A DNA stretch of 64,000 bases. It comes from Pristionchus mayeri (taxonomy: Eukaryota > Nematoda > Chromadorea > Rhabditida > Neodiplogasteridae). The stretch covers positions 930,001 to 994,000 of the forward strand of contig BTRK01000007.1 in NCBI GenBank assembly GCA_036245805.1, given 5' to 3'. Position 1 is the first letter of the stretch; each line of letters starts with the position of its first letter. A model generated the notes under the pieces. The model was not told the DNA's origin, made no database searches, and saw nothing but the letters and a program-made list of their open reading frames with translations. Both the position numbers and the translations under genes were made by a program. Below are positions 35,612 to 48,409 of the stretch, in pieces.

Positions 35612-36478
35612 AGAATACAGAATACAGAATACAGAATATTTATCAGGAGTCGCAAAGTTGCGCTGATCAGGCTTTAGGTGGTCCATTCTTCATCAGTTAA
35701 GCTCCACCATTTCCTGCCCTTCCCTCTTGCTATCTCGTTTCTCCATCTCTCCCGAGGTCTTCCCTGTCCTCTGCTGTTAGCTCTGGTGTAAGGGATCCAT
35801 GTTGTTAACCTCCTTGTCCACCGTTCGTCCATTCTTCGAAACTTATTTGCCCAGTTCATCTTTCGTCTAGTTGCTTCCTCTACCCAGTCAACGACTCCTG
35901 TTTCCATTCGCACTCGTTCGTTACTCCATCGATCCATCCATGTTACTCCAATCATGCGCCTCTCCATTTTTCTCTGCGCAACTCGCAGCACTTGTTTGTC
36001 TGACTCTCTCATTGTCCAAGCTTCGCAGCCATAAAGCACGGTCGACATGAGACAAGCGTTGAAGGCGCGTTTCCTTATCTCTCTGTTGACAGTCGCGTGT
36101 TTGAATAAATGGCCAATGTTTCTCCAAGCGAGACAAGCACACTGGATCCGGCGTTTGACTTCAATTGAGGGGTCCAAAGGGAGGGAGATCCAACTTCCTA
36201 GATATTTTGCACCATCTTTGTACTCAAAGATTCCTCCATCGACTTCGAATTGTTCTCTATTTGTTGCACTCGAAGTCAGCAAGATTGATTTTCGTGGGTG
36301 AACTTCGAGTCCAACTCTTCCAGCCGCATGAATAACTTTTGTCAACATTCTCCTCAGTTCAACTCTGTTTTTCGCTACAATAATGACATCGTCTGCGTAT
36401 GATAAGGTGGTCAGCTGCTTTCCATCAATAGTCATCCCATCTCCATCCCAATCAACATTTTCTCACGCCTCACGCCTT
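35612..36478 (-). mobile_element. 5'-truncated RTE-like LINE, copy 2
   Basis: The same 867 bp as copy 1, in reverse orientation, with the same 3' tail (here CAGAATA units), the same 5' junction and the same 11-bp flanking repeat (TATATTCTCAC at 35601-35611 and 36479-36489). Identical ends at identical points in the 28-bp unit mean that it was copied with the array, not inserted anew. On the inner side the two variant units next to it are both GGGTATATTCTCCCGCC, unlike copies 1 and 3. Confidence 0.85.
35674..36462 (-). pseudogene. Reverse transcriptase C-terminal fragment, copy 2
   Basis: The predicted protein from the ATG at 36435 is identical to copy 1 over all 253 residues, with the YADD box and the stop in place. 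Coding homology extends nine codons further upstream to 36462. The perfect conservation fits recent array duplication or gene conversion rather than selection on a fragment without endonuclease or most of the polymerase. Confidence 0.85.
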
Positions 36479-39400
36479 TATATTCTCACGCCACCTTAAT
36501 TTTGGGTATATTCTCACGCCACCTTAATTTTGGGTATATTCTCACGCCACCTTAATTTTGGGTATATTCTCACGCCACCTTAATTTTGGGTATATTCTCA
36601 CGCCACCTTAATTTTGGGTATATTCTCACGCCACCTTAATTTTGGCTATATTCTCCCGCCACCTTAATTTTGGGTATATTCTCACGCCACCTTAATTTTG
36701 GGTATATTCTCACGCCACCTTAATTTTGGGTATATTCTCACGCCACCTTAATTTTGGGTATATTCTCCCGCCACCTTAATTTTGGGTATATTCTCACGCC
36801 ACCTTAATTTTGGCTATATTCTCCCGCCACCTTAATTTTTGGGTATATTCTCACGCCACCTTAATTTTGGGTATATTCTCACGCCACCTTAATTTTGGGT
36901 ATATTCTCACGCCACCTTAATTTTGGGTATATTCTCACGCCACCTTAATTTTGGGTATATTCTCAGGCCACCTTAATTTTGGGTATATTCTCACGCCACC
37001 TTAATTTTGGGTATATTCTCACGCCACCTTAATTTTGGGTATATTCTCACGCCACCTTAATTTTGGGTATATTCTCACGCCACCTTAATTTTGGGTATAT
37101 TCTCACGCCACCTTAATTTTGGCTATATTCTCCCGCCACCTTAATTTTGGGTATATTCTCACGCCACCTTAATTTTGGGTATATTCTCACGCCACCTTAT
37201 TTTTGGGATATTCTCACGCCACCTTAATTTTGGGTATATTCTCACGCCACCTTAATTTTGGGTATATTCTCACGCCACCTTAATTTTGGGTATATTCTCA
37301 CGCCACCTTAATTTTGGGTATATTCTCACGCCACCTTAATTTTGGGTATATTCTCACGCCACCTTAATTTTGGGTATATTCTCACGCCACCTTAATTTTG
37401 GCTATATTCTCCCGCCACCTTAATTTTGGCTATATTCTCCCGCCACCTTAATTTTGGCTATATTCTCACGCCACCTTATTTTGGGTATATTCTCACGCCA
37501 CCTTAATTTTGGGTATATTCTCACGCCCAACCTTAATTTTGGGTATATTCTCACGCCACCTTAATTTTGGGTATATTCTCACGCCACCTTAATTTTGGGT
37601 ATATTCTCACGCCACCTTAATTTTGGGTATATTCTCACGCCACCTTAATTTTGGGTATATTCTCACGCCACCTTAATTTTGGGTATATTCTCACGCCACC
37701 TTAATTTTGGCTATATTCTCCCGCCACCTTAATTTTGGGTATATTCTCACGCCACCTTAATTTTGGGTATATTCTCACGCCACCTTAATTTTGGGTATAT
37801 TCTCACGCCACCTTAATTTTGGGTATATTCTCACGCCACCTTAATTTTGGGTATATTCTCACGCCACCTTAATTTTGGGTATATTCTCACGCCACCTTAA
37901 TTTTGGGTATATTCTCACGCCACCTTAATTTTGGGTATATTCTCACGCCACCTTAATTTTGGGTATATTCTCACGCCACCTTAATTTTGGGTATATTCTC
38001 ACGCCACCTTAATTTTGGGTATATTCTCACGCCACCTTATTTGGCTATATTCTCCCGCCACCTTAATTTTGGCTATATTCTCCCGCCACCTTAATTTTGG
38101 CTATATTCTCCCGCCACCTTAATTTTGGCTATATTCTCACGCCACCTTATTTTTGGGTATATTCTCACGCCACCTTAATTTTGGGTATATTCTCACGCCA
38201 CCTTAATTTTGGGTATATTCTCACGCCACCTTAATTTTGGGTATATTCTCACGCCACCTTAATTTTGGGTATATTCTCACGCCACCTTAATTTTGGGTAT
38301 ATTCTCACGCCACCTTAATTTTGGGTATATTCTCACGCCACCTTAATTTTGGGTATATTCTCACGCCACCTTAATTTTGGCTATATTCTCCCGCCACCTT
38401 AATTTTGGGTATATTCTCACGCCACCTTAATTTTGGGTATATTCTCACGCCACCTTAATTTTGGGTATATTCTCACGCCACCTTAATTTTGGGTATATTC
38501 TCACGCCACCTTAATTTTGGGTATATTCTCACGCCACCTTAATTTTGGGTATATTCTCACGCCACCTTAATTTTGGGTATATTCTCACGCCACCTTAATT
38601 TTGGGTATATTCTCACGCCACCTTAATTTTGGGTATATTCTCACGCCACCTTAATTTTGGGTATATTCTCACGCCACCTTAATTTTGGGTATATTCTCAC
38701 GCCACCTTAATTTTGGCTATATTCTCCCGCCACCTTAATTTTGGCTATATTCTCCCGCCACCTTAATTTTGGCTATATTCTCCCGCCACCTTAATTTTGG
38801 GTATATTCTCACGCCACCTTAATTTTGGGTATATTCTCACGCCACCTTAATTTTGGGTATATTCTCCCGCCACCTTAATTTTGGGTATATTCTCACGCCA
38901 CCTTAATTTTGGGTATATTCTCACGCCACCTTAATTTTGGGTATATTCTCACGCCACCCTTAATTTTGGGTATATTCTCACGCCACCTTAATTTTGGCCA
39001 TATTCTCCCGCCACCTTAATTTTGGGTATATTCTCACGCCACCTTAATTTTGGGTATATTCTCACGCCACCTTATTTTTGGGTATATTCTCACGCCACCT
39101 TAATTTTGGGTATATTCTCACGCCACCTTAATTTTGGGTATATTCTCACGCCACCTTAATTTTGGGTATATTCTCACGCCACCTTAATTTTGGGTATATT
39201 CTCACGCCACCTTAATTTTGGGTATATTCTCACGCCACCTTAATTTTGGGTATATTCTCACGCCACCTTAATTTTGGGTATATTCTCACGCCACCTTAAT
39301 TTTGGGTATATTCTCACGCCACCTTAATTTTGGGTATATTCTCACGCCACCTTAATATTTTGGCTATATTCTCCCGCCACCTTAATTTTGGGTATATTCT

Positions 39401-39487
39401 CCCGCCACCTTAATTTTGGGTATATTCTCACGCCACCTTAATTTTGGGTATATTCTCACGCCACCTTAATTTTGGGTATATTCTCAC
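36479..39487 (-). repeat. 28-bp minisatellite between LINE copies 2 and 3
   Basis: About 107 units, minus orientation. Single-base indels are far commoner than in the 20-35 kb core: an extra T near 36836, GGGATA near 37206, ACGCCCAACC near 37526, CTTATTTGGC near 38040 and CCACCCTTA near 38956. Runs of consecutive GGCTATATTCTCCCGCC units occur (37.4, 38.05 and 38.7 kb). Together with copy 2 it makes a block of 3,876 bp that is repeated after copy 3. Confidence 0.97.
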
Positions 39488-40354
39488 AGAATACAGAATA
39501 CAGAATACAGAATATTTATCAGGAGTCGCAAAGTTGCGCTGATCAGGCTTTAGGTGGTCCATTCTTCATCAGTTAAGCTCCACCATTTCCTGCCCTTCCC
39601 TCTTGCTATCTCGTTTCTCCATCTCTCCCGAGGTCTTCCCTGTCCTCTGCTGTTAGCTCTGGTGTAAGGGATCCATGTTGTTAACCTCCTTGTCCACCGT
39701 TCGTCCATTCTTCGAAACTTATTTGCCCAGTTCATCTTTCGTCTAGTTGCTTCCTCTACCCAGTCAACGACTCCTGTTTCCATTCGCACTCGTTCGTTAC
39801 TCCATCGATCCATCCATGTTACTCCAATCATGCGCCTCTCCATTTTTCTCTGCGCAACTCGCAGCACTTGTTTGTCTGACTCTCTCATTGTCCAAGCTTC
39901 GCAGCCATAAAGCACGGTCGACATGAGACAAGCGTTGAAGGCGCGTTTCCTTATCTCTCTGTTGACAGTCGCGTGTTTGAATAAATGGCCAATGTTTCTC
40001 CAAGCGAGACAAGCACACTGGATCCGGCGTTTGACTTCAATTGAGGGGTCCAAAGGGAGGGAGATCCAACTTCCTAGATATTTTGCACCATCTTTGTACT
40101 CAAAGATTCCTCCATCGACTTCGAATTGTTCTCTATTTGTTGCACTCGAAGTCAGCAAGATTGATTTTCGTGTGTGAACTTCGAGTCCAACTCTTCCAGC
40201 CGCATGAATAACTTTTGTCAACATTCTCCTCAGTTCAACTCTGTTTTTCGCTACAATAATGACATCGTCTGCGTATGATAAGGTGGTCAGCTGCTTTCCA
40301 TCAATAGTCATCCCATCTCCATCCCAATCAACATTTTCTCACGCCTCACGCCTT
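39488..40354 (-). mobile_element. 5'-truncated RTE-like LINE, copy 3
   Basis: 867 bp with the same junctions and TATATTCTCAC flanks (39477-39487 and 40355-40365), 3,876 bp from copy 2. The inner flanking units are GGGTAT...CCC then GGCTAT...CCC, the same order as next to copy 1. The beginning of the downstream flank matches that of copy 2, with variant units at the same distances, so the duplicated block includes array on both sides. Confidence 0.85.
39550..40338 (-). pseudogene. Reverse transcriptase C-terminal fragment, copy 3 (one substitution)
   Basis: Identical to copies 1 and 2 except for one codon: the proline in EVHPRKS is threonine here (CGTGGGTG to CGTGTGTG on the plus strand near 40170). 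The YADD box and stop are intact. This single change is the only protein-level divergence seen among the three copies. Confidence 0.85.
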
Positions 40355-43300
40355 TATATTCTCACGCCACCTTAATTTTGGGTATATTCTCACGCCACCT
40401 TAATTTTGGGTATATTCTCACGCCACCTTAATTTTGGGTATATTCTCACGCCACCTTAATTTTGGGTATATTCTCACGCCACCTTAATTTAGGGTATATT
40501 CTCACGCCACCTTAATTTTGGCTATATTCTCCCGCCACCTTAATTTTGGGTATATTCTCACGCCACCTTAATTTTGGGTATATTCTCACGCCACCTTAAT
40601 TTTGGGTATATTCTCACGCCACCTTAATTTTGGGTATATTCTCCCGCCACCTTAATTTTGGGTATATTCTCACGCCACCTTAATTTTGGCTATATTCTCC
40701 CGCCACCTTAATTTTGGGTATATTCTCACGCCACCTTAATTTTGGGTATATTCTCACGCCACCTTAATTTTGGGTATATTCTCACGCCACCTTAATTTTG
40801 GGTATATTCTCACGCCACCTTAATTTTGGGTATATTCTAAGGCCACCTTAATTTTGGGTATATTCTCACGCCACCTTAATTTTGGGTATATTCTCACGCC
40901 ACCTTAATTTTGGGTATATTCTCACGCCACCTTAATTTTGGGTATATTCTCCCGCCACCTTAATTTTGGGTATATTCTCACGCCACCTTAATTTTGGGTA
41001 TATTCTCAGGCCACCTTAATTTTGGGTATATTCTCACGCCACCTTAATTTTGGGTATATTCTCACGCCACCTTAATTTTGGGTATATTCTCACGCCACCT
41101 TAATTTTGGGTATATTCTCACGCCACCTTAATTTTGGGTATATTCTCACGCCACCTTAATTTTGGGTATATTCTCACGCCACCTTAATTTTGGGTATATT
41201 CTCACGCCACCTTAATTTTGGGTATATTCTCACGCCACCTTAATTTTGGGTATATTCTCACGCCACCTTAATTTTGGGTATATTCTCACGCCACCTTAAT
41301 TTTGGGGTATATTCTCACGCCACCTTAATTTTGGCTATATTCTCCCGCCACCTTAATTTTGGCTATATTCTCCCGCCACCTTAATTTTGGCTATATTCTC
41401 TCCGCCACCTTAATTTTGGGTATATTCTCACGCCACCTTAATTTTGGGTATATTCTCACGCCACCTTAATTTTGGGTATATTCTCCCGCCACCTTAATTT
41501 TGGGTATATTCTCACGCCACCTTAATTTTGGGTATATTCTCACGCCACCTTAATTTTGGGTATATTCTCACGCCACCTTAATTTTGGGTATATTCTCACG
41601 CCACCTTAATTTTGGGTATATTCTCCCGCCACCTTAATTTTGGGTATATTCTCACGCCACCTTAATTTTGGCTATATTCTCCCGCCACCTTAATTTTGGC
41701 TATATTCTCCCGCCACCTTAATTTTGGGTATATTCTCACGCCACCTTAATTTTGGGTATATTCTCACGCCACCTTAATTTTGGGTATATTCTCACGCCAC
41801 CTTAATTTTGGGTATATTCTCACGCCACCTTAATTTTGGGTATATTCTCACGCCACCTTAATTTTGGGTATATTCTCACGCCACCTTAATTTTGGGTATA
41901 TTCTCACGCCACCTTAATTTTGGGTATATTCTCACGCCACCTTAATATTGGGTATATTCTCACGCCACCTTAATTTTGGGTATATTCTCACGCCACCTTA
42001 ATTTTGGGTATATTCTCACGCCACCTTAATTTTGGGTATATTCTCACGCCACCTTAATTTTGGGTATATTCTCACGCCACCTTATTTTTGGGTATATTCT
42101 CACGCCACCTTAATTTTGGGTATATTCTCACGCCTTCCTTAATTTTGGGTATATTCTCACGCCACCTTAATTTTGGGTATATTCTCACGCCACCTTAATT
42201 TTGGGTATATTCTCACGCCACCTTAATTTTGGGTATATTCTCACGCCACCTTAATTTTGGGTATATTCTCACGCCACCTTAATTTTGGGTATATTCTCAC
42301 GCCACCTTAATTTTGGGTATATTCTCACGCCACCTTAATTTTGGGTATATTCTCACGCCACCTTAATTTTGGGTATATTCTCACGCCACCTTAATTTTGG
42401 GTATATTCTCACGCCACCTTAATTTTGGGGATATTCTCACGCCACCTTAATTTTGGTATATTCTCACGCCACCTTATTTTTGGGTATATTCTCACGCCAC
42501 CTTAATTTTGGGTATATTCTCACGCCACCTTAATTTTGGGTATATTCTCACGCCACCTTAATTTTGGGTATATTCTCACGCCACCTTAATTTTGGGTATA
42601 TTCTCACGCCACCTTAATTTTGGGTATATTCTCACGCCACCTTAATTTTGGGTATATTCTCACGCCACCTTAATTTTGGGTATATTCTCACGCCACCTTA
42701 ATTTTGGGTATATTCTCACGCCACCTTAATTTTGGGTATATTCTCACGCCACCTTAATTTTGGGTATATTCTCACGCCACCTTAATTTTGGGTATATTCT
42801 CCCGCCACCTTAATTTTGGGTATATTCTCACGCCACCTTAATTTTGGGTATATTCTCACGCCACCTTATTTTGGCTATATTCTCCCGCCACCTTAATTTT
42901 GGGTATATTCTCACGCCACCTTAATTTTGGGTATATTCTCACGCCACCTTAATTTTGGGTATATTCTCACGCCACCTTAATTTTGGGTATATTCTCACGC
43001 CACCTTAATTTTGGGTATATTCTCACGCCACCTTAATTTTGGGTATATTCTCACGCCACCTGAATTTTGGGTATATTCTCACGCCACCTTAATTTTGGGT
43101 ATATTCTCACGCCACCTTAATTTTGGGTATATTCTCATGCCACCTTAATTTTGGGTATATTCTCACGCCACGTTAATTTTGGGTATATTCTCACGCCACC
43201 TTAATTTTGGGTATATTCTCCCGCCACCTTAAGGTTGGGTATATTCTCCCGCCACCTTAATGTTGGGTATATTCTCACGCCACCTTAATTTTGGGTATAT

Positions 43301-44110
43301 TCTCACGCCACCTTAATTTTGGGTATATTCCCCCGCCACCTTAATTTTGGGTATATTCCCCCGCCACCTTAATTTTGGGTATATTCTCCCGCCACCTTAA
43401 TTTTGGGTATATTCTCCCGCCACCTTAATTTTGGGTATATTCTCACGCCACCTTAATTTTGGGTATATTCTCCCGCCACCTTAATTTTGGGTATATTCTC
43501 ACGCCACCTTAATTTTGGGTATATTCTCACGCCACCTTAATTTTGGGTATATTCTCACGCCACCTTAATTTTGGGTATATTCTCACGCCACCTTAATTTT
43601 GGGTATATTCTCACGCCACCTTAATTTTGGGTATATTCTCACGCCACCTTAATTTTGGGTATATTCTCACGCCACCTTAATTTTGGGTATATTCTCACGC
43701 CACCTTAATTTTGGGTATATTCTCACGCCACCTTAATTTTGGGTATATTCTCACGCCACCTTATTTTTGGGTATATTCTCACGCCACCTTAATTTTGGGT
43801 ATATTCTCACGCCACCTTAATTTTGGGTATATTCTCACGCCACCTTAATTTTGGGTATATTCTCACGCCACCTTAATTTTGGGTATATTCTCACGCCACC
43901 TTAATTTTGGGTATATTCTCACGCCACCTTAATTTTGGGTATATTCTCACGCCACCTTAATTTTGGGTATATTCTCACGCCACCTTAATTTTGGGTATAT
44001 TCTCACGCCACCTTAATTTTGGGTATATTCTCACGCTACCTTAATTTTGGGTATATTCTCACGCCACCTTAATTTGGGTATATTCTCACGCCACCTTAAT
44101 TTTGGGTAAC
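40355..44110 (-). repeat. 28-bp minisatellite, outer edge of the minus-orientation arm
   Basis: About 134 units. This edge is the most degenerate part of the array: TCTCTCCGCC (41.40 kb), ACGCCTTCCTT (42.13 kb), GGGGATATT (42.43 kb), TTTGGTATA (42.46 kb), CTGAATTT, TCATGCC, CACGTTAA, TTAAGGTTGGG (43.23 kb), TAATGTTGGG (43.26 kb) and two ATTCCCCCGCC units (43.33 and 43.36 kb). It ends in GGGTAAC at the gap. The CCCCC-type unit also appears in mirror form near 15165 at the edge of the left arm. Confidence 0.97.
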
Positions 44111-44610
44111 NNNNNNNNNNNNNNNNNNNNNNNNNNNNNNNNNNNNNNNNNNNNNNNNNNNNNNNNNNNNNNNNNNNNNNNNNNNNNNNNNNNNNNNNNN
44201 NNNNNNNNNNNNNNNNNNNNNNNNNNNNNNNNNNNNNNNNNNNNNNNNNNNNNNNNNNNNNNNNNNNNNNNNNNNNNNNNNNNNNNNNNNNNNNNNNNNN
44301 NNNNNNNNNNNNNNNNNNNNNNNNNNNNNNNNNNNNNNNNNNNNNNNNNNNNNNNNNNNNNNNNNNNNNNNNNNNNNNNNNNNNNNNNNNNNNNNNNNNN
44401 NNNNNNNNNNNNNNNNNNNNNNNNNNNNNNNNNNNNNNNNNNNNNNNNNNNNNNNNNNNNNNNNNNNNNNNNNNNNNNNNNNNNNNNNNNNNNNNNNNNN
44501 NNNNNNNNNNNNNNNNNNNNNNNNNNNNNNNNNNNNNNNNNNNNNNNNNNNNNNNNNNNNNNNNNNNNNNNNNNNNNNNNNNNNNNNNNNNNNNNNNNNN
44601 NNNNNNNNNN
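44111..44610. other. Assembly gap of exactly 500 N
   Basis: 500 N separate two unrelated minisatellites. The length equals that of the first gap, so this is a scaffolding placeholder. Reading frames that cross it (for example 44102-45421) must be ignored. Confidence 0.99.
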
Positions 44611-47600
44611 GTGGGGCTCCAGTGGTGTCCGTCTTGTCCGAGGTGATGATGAGGATCACGATCGGGGCTCCAGTGGTGTCCGTGATGTCCGTGGTGATGG
44701 TGAGGATCACGATCGGGGCTCCAGTGGTGTCCGTGACGTCCGTGGTGATGGTGAGGATCACGATCGGGCTCCAGTGGTGCCCGTCTTGTCCGAGGTGATG
44801 ATGAGGATCACAATCGGGGCTCCAGTGGTGTCCGTGACGTCCGTTGTGATGATGAGGATCACGATCAGGGCTCCAGTGGTGTCCGTGACGTCCGTGGTGA
44901 TGATGAGGATCACGATCGGGGCTCCAGTGGTGTCCGTGACGTCCGTGGTGATGATGAGGATCACGATCGGGGCTCCAGTGGTGTCCGTGGTGATGATGAG
45001 GATCACGATCGGGGCTCCAGTGGTGTCCGTGACGTCCGTGGTGATGGTAAGGATCACGATCGGGGCTCCAGTGGTGTCCGTGACGTCCGTGGTGATGGTA
45101 AGGATCACGATCGGGGCTCCAGTGGTGTCCGTGACGTCCGTGGTGATGATGAGGATCACGATCGGGGCTCCAGTGGTGTCCGTCTTGTCCGAGGTGATGA
45201 TGAGGATCACGATCGGGGCTCCAGTGGTGTCCGTGGTGATGATGAGGATCACGATCGGGGCTCCAGTGGTGTCCGTGACGTCCGTGGTGATGATGAGGAT
45301 CACGATCGGGGCTCCAGTGGTGTCCGTGGTGATGATGAGGATCACGATCGGGGCTCCAGTGGTGTCCGTGATGTCCGTGGTGATGGTGAGGATCACGATC
45401 GGGGCTCAGTGGTGTCCGTGACGTCCGTGGTGATGATGAGGATCACGATCGGGGCTCCAGTGGTGTCCGTCTTGTCCGAGGTGATGATGAGGATCACGAT
45501 CGGGGCTCCAGTGGTGTCCGTGGTGATGATGAGGATCACGATCGGGGCTCCAGTGGTGTCCGTGATGTCCGTGGTGATGGTGAGGATCACGATCGGGGCT
45601 CCAGTGGTGTCCGTGACGTCCGTGGTGATGATGAGGATCACGATCGGGGCTCCAGTGGTGTCCGTGACGTCCGTGGTGATGGTGAGGATCACGATCGGGG
45701 CTCCAGTGGTGTCCGTGACGTCCGTGGTGATGATGAGGATCACGATCGGGGCTCCAGTGGTGTCCGTCTTGTCCGAGGTGATGATGAGGATCACGATCGG
45801 GGCTCCAGTGGTGTCCGTGGTGATGATGAGGATCACGATCGGGGCTCCAGTGGTGTCCGTGACGTCCGTGGTGATGATGAGGATCACGATCGGGGCTCCA
45901 GTGGTGTCCGTGATGTCCGTGGTGATGGTGAGGATCACGATCGGGGCTCCAGTGGTGTCCGTGACGTCCGTGGTGATGATGAGGATCACGATCGGGGCTC
46001 CAGTGGTGTCCGTGGTGATGATGAGGATCACGATCGGGGCTCCAGTGGTGTCCGTCTTGTCCGAGGTGATGATGAGGATCACGATCGGGGCTCCAGTGGT
46101 GTCCGTGGTGATGATGAGGATCACGATCGGGGCTCCAGTGGTGTCCGTGACGTCCGTGGTGATGATGAGGATCACGATCGGGGATCCAGTGGTGTCCGTG
46201 ATGTCCGTGGTGATGGTGAGGATCACGATCGGGGCTCCAGTGGTGTCCGTGATGTCCGTGGTGATGGTGAGGATCACGATCGGGGCTCCAGTGGTGTCCG
46301 TCTTGTCCGAGGTGATGATGAGGATCACGATCGGGATCCAGTGGTGTCCGTGGTGATGATGAGGATCACGATCGGGGCTCCAGTGGTGTCCGTGACGTCC
46401 GTGGTGATGATGAGGATCACGATCGGGGCTCCAGTGGTGTCCGTGACGTCCGTGGTGATGATGAGGATCACGATCGGGGCTCCAGTGGTGTCCGTGACGT
46501 CCGTGGTGATGATGAGGATCACGATCGGGGCTCCAGTGGTGTCCGTGGTGATGATGAGGATCACGATCGGGGCTCCAGTGGTGTCCGTGACGTCCGTGGT
46601 GATGGTAAGGATCACGATCGGGGCTCCAGTGGTGTCCGTGACGTCCGTGGTGATGATGAGGATCACGATCGGGGCTCCAGTGGTGTCCGTGGTGATGATG
46701 AGGATCACGATCGGGGCTCCAGTGGTGTCCGTGACGTCCGTGGTGATGATGAGGATCACGATCGGGGCTCCAGTGGTGTCCGTGGTGATGATGAGGATCA
46801 CGATCGGGGCTCCAGTGGTGTCCGTCTTGTCCGAGGTGATGATGAGGATCACGATCGGGGCTCCAGTGGTGTCCGTGGTGATGATGAGGATCACGATCGG
46901 GGCTCCAGTGGTGTCCGTGACGTCCGTGGTGATGATGAGGATCACGATCGGGGATCCAGTGGTGTCCGTGATGTCCGTGGTGATGGTGAGGATCACGATC
47001 GGGGCTCCAGTGGTGTCCGTGATGTCCGTGGTGATGGTGAGGATCACGATCGGGGCTCCAGTGGTGTCCGTCTTGTCCGAGGTGATGATGAGGATCACGA
47101 TCGGGGATCCAGTGGTGTCCGTGGTGATGATGAGGATCACGATCGGGGCTCCAGTGGTGTCCGTGACGTCCGTGGTGATGATGAGGATCACGATCGGGGC
47201 TCCAGTGGTGTCCGTGACGTCCGTGGTGATGATGAGGATCACGATCGGGGCTCCAGTGGTGTCCGTGACGTCCGTGGTGATGATGAGGATCACGATCGGG
47301 GCTCCAGTGGTGTCCGTGGTGATGATGAGGATCACGATCGGGGCTCCAGTGGTGTCCGTGACGTCCGTGGTGATGGTAAGGATCACGATCGGGGCTCCAG
47401 TGGTGTCCGTGACGTCCGTGGTGATGATGAGGATCACGATCGGGGCTCCAGTGGTGTCCGTGGTGATGATGAGGATCACGATCGGGGCTCCAGTGGTGTC
47501 CGTGACGTCCGTGGTGATGATGAGGATCACGATCGGGGCTCCAGTGGTGTCCGTGGTGATGATGAGGATCACGATCGGGGCTCCAGTGGTGTCCGTGATG

Positions 47601-48409
47601 TCCGTGGTGATGGTGAGGATCACGATCGGGGCTCCAGTGGTGTCCGTCTTGTCCGAGGTGATGATGAGGATCACGATCGGGGCTCCAGTGGTGTCCGTGG
47701 TGATGATGAGGATCACGATCGGGGCTCCAGTGGTGTCCGTGACGTCCGTGGTGATGATGAGGATCACGATCGGGGCTCCAGTGGTGTCCGTGGTGATGAT
47801 GAGGATCACGATCGGGGCTCCAGTGGTGTCCGTGGTGATGATGAGGATCACGATCGGGGCTCCAGTGGTGTCCGTGACGTCCGTGGTGATGATGAGGATC
47901 ACGATCGGGGCTCCAGTGGTGTCCGTGACGTCCGTGGTGATGATGAGGATCACGATCGGGGCTCCAGTGGTGTCCGTCTTGTCCGAGGTGATGATGAGGA
48001 TCACGATCGGGGCTCCAGTGGTGTCCGTGATGTCCGTGGTGATGGTGAGGATCACGATCGGGGCTCCAGTGGTGTCCGTGACGTCCGTGGTGATGATGAG
48101 GATCACGATCGGGGCTCCAGTGGTGTCCGTGACGTCCGTGGTGATGATGAGGATCACGATCGGGGCTCCAGTGGTGTCCGTCTTGTCCGAGGTGATGATG
48201 AGGATCACGATCGGGGCTCCAGTGGTGTCCGTGGTGATGATGAGGATCACGATCGGGGCTCCAGTGGTGTCCGTGACGTCCGTGGTGATGATGAGGATCA
48301 CGATCGGGGCTCCAGTGGTGTCCGTGGTGATGATGAGGATCACGATCGGGGCTCCAGTGGTGTCCGTGACGTCCGTGGTGATGATGAGGATCACGATCGG
48401 GGCTCAGTG

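Noticed and set aside
12763..44110. CRISPR array (regular 28-bp repeats)
   Set aside because: Repeats are directly abutting with no spacers, in a eukaryotic context; it is a minisatellite.
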